In this document: positions 34,535 through 43,355 of the stretch, in pieces | Layout: each line of letters begins with the position of its first letter | Numbering within the stretch: position 1 is the first letter of the stretch | Origin: Solirubrobacter sp963798325 | Lineage (GTDB): Bacteria > Actinomycetota > Thermoleophilia > Solirubrobacterales > Solirubrobacteraceae | Assembly: GCA_963798325.1 (NCBI GenBank) | Contig: CAWCSS010000008.1 | Location: 1,674,001-1,738,000, forward strand | Reading direction: 5' to 3' | Length of the DNA: 64,000 nucleotides | Program-made: the position numbers and the translations under genes | Notes under the pieces: model-generated | What the model was told of the DNA's origin: nothing | Databases searched by the model: none | The model's input: the letters and a program-made list of their open reading frames with translations, nothing else

Positions 34535-34547
34535 CTTTCCCTCCGTT

Positions 34548-36290
34548 TCACAGGACCTGTCGAACGTCGCGGACGTTGGATCTGACTTGGCCCCAGACCT
34601 CGGCGAACTCGTGATGGAACATGAGCTTGCTCGTGGTCAGCGCGAAGCCCTTGACCTCCTCGACCGTCGCCTTCGGCGGCATCGCGAGCGCGCGCGGGTC
34701 GGTGACGAAGTCGATCAGCGCCGGGCCGTCATGCGCGAACGCGCGCTCGATCGCGCCGCGGACGTCGCCGTGCTGCTCGACGCGTTCGCCGTGCAGGCCG
34801 CAGGCGGCGGCGAGCTTGCCGAAGTCCGGGTTCTTGACGTCGGTTCCGAACGGCTCGTAGCCGACGACCATCATCTCGGCGCGCACCATGCCGAGCGTCG
34901 AGTTGTTGAACACCATCAGCTTGACCGGGATGTCGAGGCCGGCGGCGGTCAGCAGCTCGCCCATCAGCATCGAGAAGCCGCCGTCGCCGCAGAGGGCGAT
35001 GACCTGGCGGTCCGGGCAGCCGAGCTTGGCGCCGATCGCCTGCGGCATCGCGTTGGCCATCGACCCGTGCCCGAAGGACGCCAGGATCCGGCGGCCCTCG
35101 CGCATCTCCAGATAGCGGGCGCCCCAGACGTTGCACATCCCGGTGTCGACGGTGAACACGGCATCGTCGTCCGCGAGCTCGGAGAGGGTCGCGGCGACCA
35201 TCTCGGGGCGCAGTCCACTCCCGCTGCCCTCGTGGCCGACGTAGGTCTGCAGTCGCTTGACGTCGTGCTCGTGGTGGTGCAGCACGTCGTCGAGGAACGT
35301 GGAGTCGGTCCGTACGGGCAGGCGCGGCAGCAGCGCGCGCACCGTGGCGCCGACGTCGCCCACCAGCCCCAGCGAGATGTTCGCCCGGCGACCCAGGTGC
35401 GAGGCCTGGTCGTCGACCTGGATGATCACCGGGCCGTCAGGCAGGAACACGTGGTACGGGAAGTCCGTCCCGAGCATGAACAGCAGATCGCACGCCCCCA
35501 GCGCGCGCGTGGCGCCGCCCCAGCCGAGCAGCCCGGTCATGCCCACCGCCGCCGGGTTGTCGTACTCGAGCACGTCCTTGCCGCGGTAGGCGTAGGCCAC
35601 CGGCGCCTGGAGCGTGTGCGCCAGCTCGAGCACCTCCGCGCGGGCCTCGCGCGTCCCTTCGCCACCGTAGATGACGATGTTCTCGGCGTTGGCCACCAGC
35701 TCGGCGGCACGATCGAGCGCCTCGTCGGTCGGGCGGACGATCGGCCGGTCGCTCACGATCGCGTGCTTGAGCATCGGGTGGGTGATCTCGGCCGCCCCGA
35801 CGTCGCCGGGCAGGATCACCATGCCCACGCCGCGCCCGAGGATCGCCGCCTGCAACGCGAGCTCGGACAGGCGCGGCATCTGGTCGGGCGACGTGATCGT
35901 CGCGACGTAGTTGCAGCAGCCGGCGAAGATCTGCGCGGGCTGGGTCTCCTGGAAGTAGCCGGTACCGATCTGCGTGCTCGGGATATGCGTCGCGATCGCG
36001 AACACCGGCGCGCCGTTGCGCTGGCAGTCGTAGAGCCCGTTGAGCAGGTGCACGCTGCCCGGGCCGGAGGAGCCCAGGACCGCCGTCGGGCGTCCCGAGG
36101 CCTGTGCGTCGGCGCCCGCCGCGAACGCCCCGGCCTCCTCGTTGCGGACATGGACGAACTGGATGTCGGCCGTGTGGCGACGCAGGGCGTCGACGATCGG
36201 GTTCGCCGAATCGCCGACGATCCCGTAGACATTGCGAATCCCTACCTCGACCATCTGGTCGACGAGGACCTCGGCGACGGTCTGGCTCAT
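34548..36290 (-). CDS. poxB: Pyruvate dehydrogenase (quinone) / pyruvate oxidase type TPP enzyme
   Basis: The protein has 580 residues from the ATG at 36290, which has AGGGAG about 6 bases upstream; an in-frame ATG at 36308 is less likely. TPP-enzyme layout: a PYR domain with the catalytic Glu (HVRNEEAGAFAAGADA), a central FAD/ADP-like domain, and a PP domain with the TPP motif GDGGFSMLMGELLTAAGLD and later VFNNS. Closest recognisable family is PoxB, which decarboxylates pyruvate to acetate and passes the electrons to membrane quinone. The C-terminal end lacks an obvious long amphipathic helix, though VRSNVRDVRQVL may serve. It is the first gene of the nine-gene run and is preceded by a dyad 70 bases upstream. 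Confidence 0.85.
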   Translation of the reverse strand: MSQTVAEVLVDQMVEVGIRNVYGIVGDSANPIVDALRRHTADIQFVHVRNEEAGAFAAGADAQASGRPTAVLGSSGPGSVHLLNGLYDCQRNGAPVFAIATHIPSTQIGTGYFQETQPAQIFAGCCNYVATITSPDQMPRLSELALQAAILGRGVGMVILPGDVGAAEITHPMLKHAIVSDRPIVRPTDEALDRAAELVANAENIVIYGGEGTREARAEVLELAHTLQAPVAYAYRGKDVLEYDNPAAVGMTGLLGWGGATRALGACDLLFMLGTDFPYHVFLPDGPVIIQVDDQASHLGRRANISLGLVGDVGATVRALLPRLPVRTDSTFLDDVLHHHEHDVKRLQTYVGHEGSGSGLRPEMVAATLSELADDDAVFTVDTGMCNVWGARYLEMREGRRILASFGHGSMANAMPQAIGAKLGCPDRQVIALCGDGGFSMLMGELLTAAGLDIPVKLMVFNNSTLGMVRAEMMVVGYEPFGTDVKNPDFGKLAAACGLHGERVEQHGDVRGAIERAFAHDGPALIDFVTDPRALAMPPKATVEEVKGFALTTSKLMFHHEFAEVWGQVRSNVRDVRQVL

Positions 36291-36360
36291 TGGCACTCCC
36301 TGGCTCAACGGCTTCGGTCCAACTGGCGACCCGGACGTTAAGGTCGCCGTTGAAGGCGGC

Positions 36361-36381
36361 CATCACCCCGAACGGATGAAG
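36361..36381 (-). promoter_or_regulatory. Dyad upstream of the poxB-cydAB operon
   Basis: Left half CATCACCC is perfect and right half GGATGAAG matches 6 of 8. It lies 70 bases upstream of the poxB ATG at 36290, farther than the other copies, so this promoter would have a leader of about 37 bases if the transcription start keeps the same spacing. A good ribosome site is present here, in agreement with a leadered transcript. Confidence 0.6.
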
Positions 36382-36389
36382 GCCGGTAG

Positions 36390-37253
36390 TCAGCCGGCGA
36401 AGGTGTGAACCGGCACGCCGCGGGTCGCGGTCGCGAGCGCGAAGACCGAGCCGGCGTGGGGTTCCTCCACGGTGAGCCCATGACGCGCGGAGGTGATGAA
36501 GAGCGTGCCGTCGTCGCCGAAGGCGCAGCTGGACGGCTGCGTGACGGGCATGGGAACGACGCCGGTGAGCTCGCCGGCGGCGCTGTAGCGGCGGACCTCG
36601 GAGCCGCCCCAGACGGCGACCCAGAGCGAGCCGTCGACGTCGACGGCGAGGCCGTCGGGAAGCCCGGGATCGACCCGGCAGAGCGGGGTGAGCTCGCCGA
36701 TCCGGCCCTCGTCGGCGTCGTACGGCGCGGCCAGGACCGTGCTCGTCATGCTGTCGATCAGGTACATCGTGGTGTCCTGCGCGTTCCAGCCGAGCCCGTT
36801 CGGCAGCGTGAAGCCGTTGGCCACGGTGACGCTGGGGGAGCGGCCGTCCCAGCGGTGCAGGGCGCCCACGCCGGGAACGAACTCCATGTGCGTGCTGCCG
36901 GCCCACAGGCGCCCGCGCGAGTCGCACTTGGCGTCGTTGAACCGGCGGTGCGGTTCGGGGAGCACGGGGTCGTCCACCGTCAGCCGGCCGTCGCTCCAGA
37001 AGCCGAAGCCCTCGGCGACGGCGACCGCGAAGCCCTCCGCGTCGCGGCGCGGCGCGACCGCGCCCACGATGGTCCCCAGCGTCGCGACGTGCTGTGTACC
37101 CGCGGCGAGATCGTTCTCGTAGAGCAGCCCGCCGAGGATGTCGATCCAGCACAGCCGGCCCGTTCGGGGATCGATCACCGGGCCCTCGCCCACGGCCGCC
37201 TCGGCGGCGATCAGGACGTCTGGCTGTGGAAAGACTTCGACCTTCTGGGACAT
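36390..37253 (-). CDS. SMP-30/gluconolactonase-like sugar lactonase
   Basis: The 287-residue six-bladed propeller has family marks at the start (AAEAAVGEGPVID) and in RRFNDAKCDSRGRLWAGST, GFTLPNGLGW, and GLPDGLAVDVDGSLWVA. The Glu near residue 23 and the Asn/Asp of these motifs form the divalent metal site in this family. It hydrolyses sugar lactones. The next gene upstream on the same strand is mannonate dehydratase, 12 bases away, so it likely works in a hexuronate or aldonate route. No signal peptide is present. Confidence 0.85.
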   Translation of the reverse strand: MSQKVEVFPQPDVLIAAEAAVGEGPVIDPRTGRLCWIDILGGLLYENDLAAGTQHVATLGTIVGAVAPRRDAEGFAVAVAEGFGFWSDGRLTVDDPVLPEPHRRFNDAKCDSRGRLWAGSTHMEFVPGVGALHRWDGRSPSVTVANGFTLPNGLGWNAQDTTMYLIDSMTSTVLAAPYDADEGRIGELTPLCRVDPGLPDGLAVDVDGSLWVAVWGGSEVRRYSAAGELTGVVPMPVTQPSSCAFGDDGTLFITSARHGLTVEEPHAGSVFALATATRGVPVHTFAG

Positions 37254-37265
37254 CGTGGAGCTCGC

Positions 37266-38333
37266 TCAGGTGCCGATGGCGTGCAGGCAGGCGCTCATGT
37301 AGCCGAGCGCGTACGCCATTCCAGCGTGCCACGGCGCGTCGCACATCATCCGCGGAGAGTGATCCGGGATCAGTACGCCGTCGTAGCCGTGCTCGGCGTA
37401 GGTGCGCAGCGCGCGCGGCATGTCCACGTCGCCGTCGTCGACGAACGCCTCGCGATAGGACGGCACGCGCCCGACGACGTTGCGGAAGTGCACGTAGCCG
37501 ATGCGGTCCTGGCGCGCGAAGCGGGCGATCGCCTCATACACGTCCACGCCGGGCATCTCCGAGATCGTGCCCTGGCAGAACTCGAGCCGGTTGGCGGGGC
37601 TGGGAACGCTGTCGAGCAGGCGCTGCAGCGCGGCCTCGCTGGTCAGCACGCGCGCGGTGTTGCGCAGCGTCGGCACCGGCGGATCGTCGGGATGCGCGCA
37701 CAACCGGACGCCGGCGGCCTCGGCCACGGGCACGGCGGCGGCGAGGAACGCCTCCAGCCGCGCCCACAGCGCATCGGCCCCGACCGCGCCGATCGTCTCG
37801 TCCGAGGCGGGAGCGGCGAACTCCATGTTCCAGACCTGGCCGCGCGGGATCTCAGGCTGGTGATCGAGGTCGTCGAGCTCGAACCCGATCGACTCCGCGC
37901 CGCCACGCGCGAACGGGCCGGTGATGTGGCCCCAGACGCCCGCGAGGCTGAAGTTGTAGCCCAGACAGGGGACTCCGGCCTCGCCCAGCAGCCGGATGCT
38001 CTCGAGCACCTGCTCGAGCTGCTCCGCGCGCCGAGGCCCGTCGAGCAGGACGTCGTGCCAGTGGCCGGGATCGAGGTTCTCGATCGCGTGCAGCGTCAGC
38101 CCCTCGGCCTCGACGGCGACGCGCACGCCCTCGATCTCGGCCAGCGTCCACGGCGAACCGGCCCGGTGGGTCGGACCCCAGCCCGCGCTGCGCGACGTCG
38201 ACGCCGGGATGCGCGGCCCGGAGCCGAAATAGTCGACGAGGTGGGCCACGATGTGGGTGGCTCCCGCCTGGCGCGCGAACCGGAGGTTGTCCTCGGTCAG
38301 CATGTGCCGGTACAACCCGAGGCCGAGCTTCAC
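37266..38333 (-). CDS. uxuA: Mannonate dehydratase
   Basis: The 355-residue TIM-barrel protein carries the UxuA pattern: KLGLGLYRHMLTEDNLRFARQ at the start, CLGYNFSLAGVWGH, LCAHPDDPPVPTLRN, LEFCQGTISEM, and YVHFRNVVG. The His and Cys residues in HPDDP, FCQGT and HFRN are the metal ligands in the family. It converts D-mannonate to 2-keto-3-deoxygluconate. A SMP-30 lactonase follows and an FCD-type GntR regulator, the usual hexuronate regulator class, is divergent nearby. Kinase and aldolase genes for the rest of the route are not in the window. Confidence 0.88.
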   Translation of the reverse strand: MKLGLGLYRHMLTEDNLRFARQAGATHIVAHLVDYFGSGPRIPASTSRSAGWGPTHRAGSPWTLAEIEGVRVAVEAEGLTLHAIENLDPGHWHDVLLDGPRRAEQLEQVLESIRLLGEAGVPCLGYNFSLAGVWGHITGPFARGGAESIGFELDDLDHQPEIPRGQVWNMEFAAPASDETIGAVGADALWARLEAFLAAAVPVAEAAGVRLCAHPDDPPVPTLRNTARVLTSEAALQRLLDSVPSPANRLEFCQGTISEMPGVDVYEAIARFARQDRIGYVHFRNVVGRVPSYREAFVDDGDVDMPRALRTYAEHGYDGVLIPDHSPRMMCDAPWHAGMAYALGYMSACLHAIGT

Positions 38334-38373
38334 GGTCGCCGATCATGGCGGGCGGCGCAGCGTCGCGCAAGGC

Positions 38374-39123
38374 TCAGGGCACGTCGGGCATGCGTCCGCG
38401 GACGCGGGTGCCGACGCCGGGCGACGAGATGATCTCGAACCGGCCGCCGAGCGACTCGACCCGCTCGCGCATGCAGCGCAACCCGATGCCGTCGCCGTAC
38501 GGAGGCGGGGGCATCCCCACACCGTCGTCCGCCACCTCGAACCACAGGCCACCCGGCTCGCGGCCGATCATCACCGTCACCCGCGCGGCCGTTCCCGCGT
38601 GCTTGAACGCGTTCTGGATCGCCTCGAGCGAGCAGAAGTAGATCGCCGACTCGACCGTCGCCGAACAGCGGCCGACGCCCTGGTCGACGACCTGGATCGG
38701 CCTCGGCGACGTCCGCGCGACGGCACGCAGCGCTTCCACGGGGCCACGGTGTGTGAGCACCACGGGATAGATGCCGTGGGCCAGGTCGCGCAGGTCGTCG
38801 GCGGCCTGCGCGGCCAGGGTGCCGATCGATTCGATCGCCCGGGCGAGCTCGTGGTCTCCGGCGCGCTCCTGCGCCATCGCGGCCATGATCTGGATCACGG
38901 TCAGCCGCTGCTGCGCCCCGTCGTGCAGGTCCCGACCGAGCTTGCGCCGGACCACATCCCCAGCCTGCGCGATCCCGGCGCGGGCGTCGGCCAGGTCGGC
39001 CCGCGAGCGCTGCAGGTCAGCCTGCAGCGAGGCGTTGGCGCGCATGAGCGAGGCGATCATGCCCGCGGCGACGGAACCGTCCGATTCGGCGGTGGGGGTG
39101 AGCGTTGATCCCATTTGTCCCAC
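38374..39123 (-). CDS. Cytoplasmic HisKA_3-type sensor histidine kinase
   Basis: The 249-residue protein starts with a coiled-coil-like region (about 25-60) and then the phosphoacceptor motif RRKLGRDLHDGAQQRL. The ATPase domain contains EAIQNAFKHAG, VADDGVGM and a G2-type loop (GIGLRCMRERVESLGG). There is no membrane segment or named sensor domain, so the input is unknown. No response regulator gene is adjacent. The ATG at 39114 is an equally possible start. It lies 40 bases upstream of uxuA and is divergent from the GntR gene. Confidence 0.78.
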   Translation of the reverse strand: MGQMGSTLTPTAESDGSVAAGMIASLMRANASLQADLQRSRADLADARAGIAQAGDVVRRKLGRDLHDGAQQRLTVIQIMAAMAQERAGDHELARAIESIGTLAAQAADDLRDLAHGIYPVVLTHRGPVEALRAVARTSPRPIQVVDQGVGRCSATVESAIYFCSLEAIQNAFKHAGTAARVTVMIGREPGGLWFEVADDGVGMPPPPYGDGIGLRCMRERVESLGGRFEIISSPGVGTRVRGRMPDVP

Positions 39124-39182
39124 GAATGGAATTAGACTATTCTGGCCGCACCGTTGTCAAGGCCTTTCGCGAATCCGACACG

Positions 39183-39872
39183 ATGCCCGAACGTCTGAGC
39201 AAGTCCGTGACCGACGACCTGCTCGCGCGGATCACCCGTGGCGAGTACACGGTCGGCGACCGTCTCCCCTCCGAACAGGAGCTGATGAGCACCTACGGCG
39301 TCGGGCGCAACACCGTGCGGGAGGCGATGCAGAGCCTGCGCACGCTCGGCCTGGTCGAGATCCGCCCGCGTCTCGGCGCCAAGGTCGTGGACACCGGAGC
39401 GCAGAGCGCGTTCGCCGACTCCGCCCTCTCGGCGCTGCTGCGCGACGAGACGATCAGGGAGCTCTACGACGTGCGGGCGATCCTCGAACCCGCGGCCGCC
39501 GCGAAGGCCGCCGTCCACCGGACGGACGAGGATCTCTTGGCCATCCGCCGCGCTCGCACCCACTTCCACCTCGCCTACGAGATGCAGTCTCCGGTGTGGG
39601 AGGCCGACATCGAGTTCCACCAGGCGATCGCCGTCGCCAGCGGCAACCGCGTGCTCGCCCGGGTCCTCGCGCCGATGTCCGGCCTGCTGCGCAACGCGCG
39701 CCGGGCGACCGGGAGGATTCCCGCCGCCGTCGAGATCGCGCTCCGCCAGCACGACGAGATCGCCGTCGCCATCGAGGAGGGCGACAGCGACGGCGCGCGC
39801 GAGGCGATGACCGCCCACATGGAGTCCGCCATGTGGGCGATCGAGCAGATCGACGACGTTGAGGCGGCGTAG
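39183..39872 (+). CDS. GntR/FadR-family (FCD domain) transcriptional regulator
   Basis: The 229-residue protein starts at the ATG at 39183 (MPERLSKSVTDDLLARITRG). The winged helix follows (YTVGDRLPSEQELMSTYGVG, then NTVREAMQSLRTLGLVEIRP). The C-terminal all-helical FCD domain (about 90-220) has EADIEFHQAIAVASGN and a later HDEIAVAI, giving the metal-binding Asp and His residues of FadR-type sensors. This class regulates hexuronate and organic acid use, which fits the adjacent uxuA and SMP-30 genes. Upstream ATGs at 39105 and 39126 would add residues with no family match. The AT-richer stretch 39126-39145 probably holds promoter and operator. Confidence 0.85.
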   Translation: MPERLSKSVTDDLLARITRGEYTVGDRLPSEQELMSTYGVGRNTVREAMQSLRTLGLVEIRPRLGAKVVDTGAQSAFADSALSALLRDETIRELYDVRAILEPAAAAKAAVHRTDEDLLAIRRARTHFHLAYEMQSPVWEADIEFHQAIAVASGNRVLARVLAPMSGLLRNARRATGRIPAAVEIALRQHDEIAVAIEEGDSDGAREAMTAHMESAMWAIEQIDDVEAA

Positions 39873-39873
39873 C

Positions 39874-41451
39874 TCAGACGCCGACGACCTCGTGGCTCGA
39901 CGCCCCGAGGCGCTCGAGCAGGTGGTCGCCGACGCGCAGGGCGTTGGCCATCGCCGTCAGCGCGGGGTTGACCGCGCCGATGCTGGGGAAGAAGCTCGTG
40001 TCGACGACGTAGAGGTTGTCGACGTCGTGCGCCCGGCAGTCGGCGTTGAGCACCGACGTCGCCGGGTCAAGGCCGAACCGGCACGTTCCCGCCTGGTGCG
40101 CGACGCCCGCGACCGGGATCTCGTTCTTGAGGTAGGCGTGGCGGGGCACGAGATGGTGGTCGTGCATCCCGATGTGCTTGAGCAGGTCCTTGAGCTCGGA
40201 CAGCAGCCGTTGCTTGGGGACCTGGTTGGTCGGCTCGTAGGCGAGCGCGATGCTCCCGTCGTGGCGCAGCGTGACGCGGTTCTCGCGCCGCGGCAGGTCC
40301 TCGGTGGAGAGCCAGAAGTCGACCGCATGGCGGGCGACCTTCTCCAGCGTCCACTGGGGCGCGAGCCGGGTCTGCAGCGGCTTCTCGCCCCGGTACATGT
40401 CGGCCGAGGACTTGCCGACCATCTGGATGTTCCCCAGCGGGAACTCGAAGCCCTTGGAGCCGAAGTAGAAGTCGTTGAGCCCGAGGGTCTTCTGGAAGAC
40501 GGTCGGGTTCTCCTCGTGCGAGAGCGCCAGCACCGCCTGGCTGTTGTGGAACATGTAGTTGCGCCCGACCTGGTCCGACGCGTTGGCGAGCCCGGTCGGG
40601 TGGGCGTCGTTGAACGAGGACAGCAGCAGCGCCGCCGAGTTCGCGGCGCCGCAGGCGACCACGACGAGGTCCGCGGTGAAGGTCTCGCGCTCGCCGTCGC
40701 GCTCCACGACCACGCCGGTCACCGCCGTGCCGGCGGCGTTGGTCTCCAGCCGCACCGCTCGCGAGCGGGTGCGCAGCGTCACGTTGGGATGCGCCAGCGC
40801 CGGCCGCACCGCGAGCACCTCGGCGTCGGCCTTGGCGTGTACCAGGCACGGGAAGCCGTCGCACGTCGCGCAGCGCACGCAGCGGCTGTTCACCGGGTCC
40901 TGCTCGTCGAGCAGCACGCCGCACGGCGCGTGGAACGGGTGCAGCCCGGCGGCCTCGAGGTCGTCGGAGAGCTGCTGCATCCGCGGCTCGTGGCTGACGG
41001 GCGGGTGCGGGTAGGGGGCGCTCGCGTAGGGCTCGGTCGGGTCCTCGCCGCGGGCGCCGTGCACCTGGTAGAGCTGCTCGGCCTGCGTGTAGTACGGCTC
41101 GAACACGTCGTAGCCGACCGGCCACGCGGGCGAGGTGCCGTCGTCGTGCTCGAGCGCGCCGAAGTCCTGCTCGCGCAGCCGGTACAGCGCGGCGCCGTAG
41201 AGCTTGGTCGCGCCGCCGACGAAGTAGTGGATCTGCGGCTGGAAGGCCTTGTCGCTCGCGTCGTACCACGTGTCCGGCGAGACGTACCGGTTCTCCACGA
41301 ACACGTCGCCCACCGACCAGTTCGCCGGCTCGCGCGGCAGCCAGTCGCCGCGTTCGAGCAGGAGCACCTGCTTGCCCGAGGGCGCCAGCCGGTGGACGAG
41401 CGTCCCGCCGCCGGCGCCGCTGCCGATCACGATCACGTCGTAGTGGCTCAT
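39874..41451 (-). CDS. GMC-family FAD oxidoreductase
   Basis: The 525-residue protein has an N-terminal FAD motif (DVIVIGSGAGGGTLVHRLA), the GMC motif FVGGATKLYGAALYRLRE, and a C-terminal signature NLYVVDTSFFPSIGAVNPALT. A Cys-rich segment, SRCVRCATCDGFPCLVH (near residue 195), is seen in a subgroup of bacterial GMC enzymes. It probably oxidises a sugar or alcohol; candidate electron acceptors are quinone or oxygen. Its start overlaps the GH15 stop (ATGA) and it ends one base from the convergent GntR gene. It is the last gene of the luxR-zwf-GH15-GMC operon. Confidence 0.88.
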   Translation of the reverse strand: MSHYDVIVIGSGAGGGTLVHRLAPSGKQVLLLERGDWLPREPANWSVGDVFVENRYVSPDTWYDASDKAFQPQIHYFVGGATKLYGAALYRLREQDFGALEHDDGTSPAWPVGYDVFEPYYTQAEQLYQVHGARGEDPTEPYASAPYPHPPVSHEPRMQQLSDDLEAAGLHPFHAPCGVLLDEQDPVNSRCVRCATCDGFPCLVHAKADAEVLAVRPALAHPNVTLRTRSRAVRLETNAAGTAVTGVVVERDGERETFTADLVVVACGAANSAALLLSSFNDAHPTGLANASDQVGRNYMFHNSQAVLALSHEENPTVFQKTLGLNDFYFGSKGFEFPLGNIQMVGKSSADMYRGEKPLQTRLAPQWTLEKVARHAVDFWLSTEDLPRRENRVTLRHDGSIALAYEPTNQVPKQRLLSELKDLLKHIGMHDHHLVPRHAYLKNEIPVAGVAHQAGTCRFGLDPATSVLNADCRAHDVDNLYVVDTSFFPSIGAVNPALTAMANALRVGDHLLERLGASSHEVVGV

Positions 41452-43355
41452 ATCGCGTACTCCTCGACTCGCTCGGCGACGATGATGCGCGCTCCCGCCT
41501 CGATCAGCGCGAGGTGCGAGAACGCCTGCGGGAAGTTCCCCAGGTGGCGTCCGGTGGCGGCGTCGAGCTCCTCGGCGTAGAGCCCGAGCGCCGACGAGTT
41601 GTGCAGCAGGCGTTCCATCAGGTCGCGCGCCCGCTGCAGCTCACCGATCACGGCCAGCGCCGACACGAGCCAGAACGAGCAGATCAGGAACGTTCCCTCC
41701 TTGCCCGAGAGGCCGTCGTCGGTCTCCTCGGTGCGGTAGCGAAGGACGTAGCCGTTCTCGGTCAGCTCGTCGGCGATCGCCAGCACGCTCGCCCGCAGCC
41801 GTGGGTCGTCGTCGGGCAGGAAGCCGAAGATCGCGGCCAGCAGGTTCGAAGCGTCGAGCGCGTCGGTCTCGTAGTGCTGGCGCAGCGAGCCGCGCGCGTC
41901 GACGCCGTGCTCGAGGATGTCGGCGCGGATCTCCTCCGCGACGGCGCGCCAGCGCTCCTGCTTGGCGGCGTCGCCGCGGATGTGGGCGAGCTTGGCCGCG
42001 CGGTCCATCGCCACCCAGGACATGAGCTTCGACGAGACGTAGTGCCGCGGCGCGCCGCGCGCCTCCCAGATGCCCTGGTCGGGCTCACGCCAGACGCGGA
42101 TCGCACACTCGGCCTGGGTCTCGACGATCGGCCACAGCCGCCGCGAGAGCCGTTGGCTGCGGCGCGTGTGCAGCAGGATGCAGTCGAGCACGGCGCCGTA
42201 GACGTCGTTCTGGCGCTGGTCGAAGGCGCCGTTGCCGATCCGCACCGGGCGTGCGCCGGCGTAGCCGGACAGGTCGTCGCGGGTGGACTCGGTGAGGTCA
42301 CGCCGCCCGTCGATCCCGTACATGATCTGCATCGCGCCGTCGGCGTTGGGCTCGAGGTCGGCGACGTACTGCATGAACTCCTCGGCCTCCCAGTCGAGGT
42401 TCAGCCAGTGCAGCGCCCGCAGGGTGAAGGTCGCGTCGCGCATCCACGCGTAGCGGTAGTCCCAGTTGCGCTCGCCGCCCGGCGTCTCCGGCAGCGAGGT
42501 CGTGGCCGCGGCCACCGTCGCCCCCGTCGGCATGTAGGTCAGGCCCTTGATCGCCAGGATCGACCGCGCGATCGGCTCGCGGAACTCGTGGTCGGGGAGC
42601 CGCGCGCCGTCGATCCACGAGCGCCAGAAGCGCGTGGTCGCGGTCATCCGCTCCTGGGCCTCCACGTCGCTCTGCGGTGACACGAGGCCCTCGGCCCACG
42701 ACAGCGAGCAGTAGGCGACCTCGCCCGCGCGCAGCGTGTGGCGGGCGCGTGCGCGGCCGCCTTCGATCCCGATCGCCATGTCGGTGGAGAGGCGCATCGT
42801 GACGCCCGCGCCGGTGGCGTCGGCCGTGTGGCGCCCATCGTGCAGCGTCCACTCGGCGGCGGTGCGCCCGTAGTCGAACACCGGCTCGCACACGAGCTCC
42901 ATCTCGACGCTGCCGTCGATGCACTCGATCATGCGCACCAGCAGGTGGTCGCCGTCCTCGTCGGCCGGTGGCCGCGTGTGCGGGGTGACGGTGTCCTCGC
43001 CGGTGCGCGGGCCCATCGTCAGGGCGTCGCGGACGACGACCCAGCCGGTGCTGGTGTGCCAGGTCGTGACCAGCGTGTTGGTGCCGGGCTCGTAGACGCG
43101 TGCGGCCGGGACGCCGGCGCTGAACGGCCCGACGCGGAAGTACCCGGCCTGGCGATCGAGCAGCGTGCCGAACACGCTCGGCGAGTCGAACGACGGGACG
43201 CATAGCCAGCCGACCGCGCCGTCGGGCGCGATCAGCGCCGACGTGTGGCAGTTCGACAAGAAGCCGAAGGATTCGATCGGCGGGAACGGTGAAGGGGCGG
43301 CCGCGCTCTGCGTCTCGGTCTGGGACACCGTTCGGGCTCCGTCGACCGCGGTCAT
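41448..43355 (-). CDS. GH15-family glucoamylase or trehalase
   Basis: From the ATG at 43355, which overlaps the zwf stop as ATGA, the protein has 635 residues. GH15 marks are SFGFLSNCHTSALIAPDGAVGWLCVPSFDS near the N-terminus (given here in part as the usual intro), the catalytic region GERNWDYRYAWMRDATFTL, and the late GKEGTFLICSFWLVSAL with the second Glu. Actinobacterial members of this type include trehalases, so trehalose is a likely substrate, but starch-type glucans are possible. There is no signal peptide, so the substrate is probably intracellular. Released glucose would feed the G6PDH step after phosphorylation, or the GMC enzyme directly. Confidence 0.85.
   Translation of the reverse strand: MTAVDGARTVSQTETQSAAAPSPFPPIESFGFLSNCHTSALIAPDGAVGWLCVPSFDSPSVFGTLLDRQAGYFRVGPFSAGVPAARVYEPGTNTLVTTWHTSTGWVVVRDALTMGPRTGEDTVTPHTRPPADEDGDHLLVRMIECIDGSVEMELVCEPVFDYGRTAAEWTLHDGRHTADATGAGVTMRLSTDMAIGIEGGRARARHTLRAGEVAYCSLSWAEGLVSPQSDVEAQERMTATTRFWRSWIDGARLPDHEFREPIARSILAIKGLTYMPTGATVAAATTSLPETPGGERNWDYRYAWMRDATFTLRALHWLNLDWEAEEFMQYVADLEPNADGAMQIMYGIDGRRDLTESTRDDLSGYAGARPVRIGNGAFDQRQNDVYGAVLDCILLHTRRSQRLSRRLWPIVETQAECAIRVWREPDQGIWEARGAPRHYVSSKLMSWVAMDRAAKLAHIRGDAAKQERWRAVAEEIRADILEHGVDARGSLRQHYETDALDASNLLAAIFGFLPDDDPRLRASVLAIADELTENGYVLRYRTEETDDGLSGKEGTFLICSFWLVSALAVIGELQRARDLMERLLHNSSALGLYAEELDAATGRHLGNFPQAFSHLALIEAGARIIVAERVEEYAI

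Noticed and set aside
37361..37400. CATCATCC...GTGATCC resembling the dyad inside uxuA
   Set aside because: It lies within a conserved coding motif, has the wrong spacing between halves and is not upstream of a gene start.
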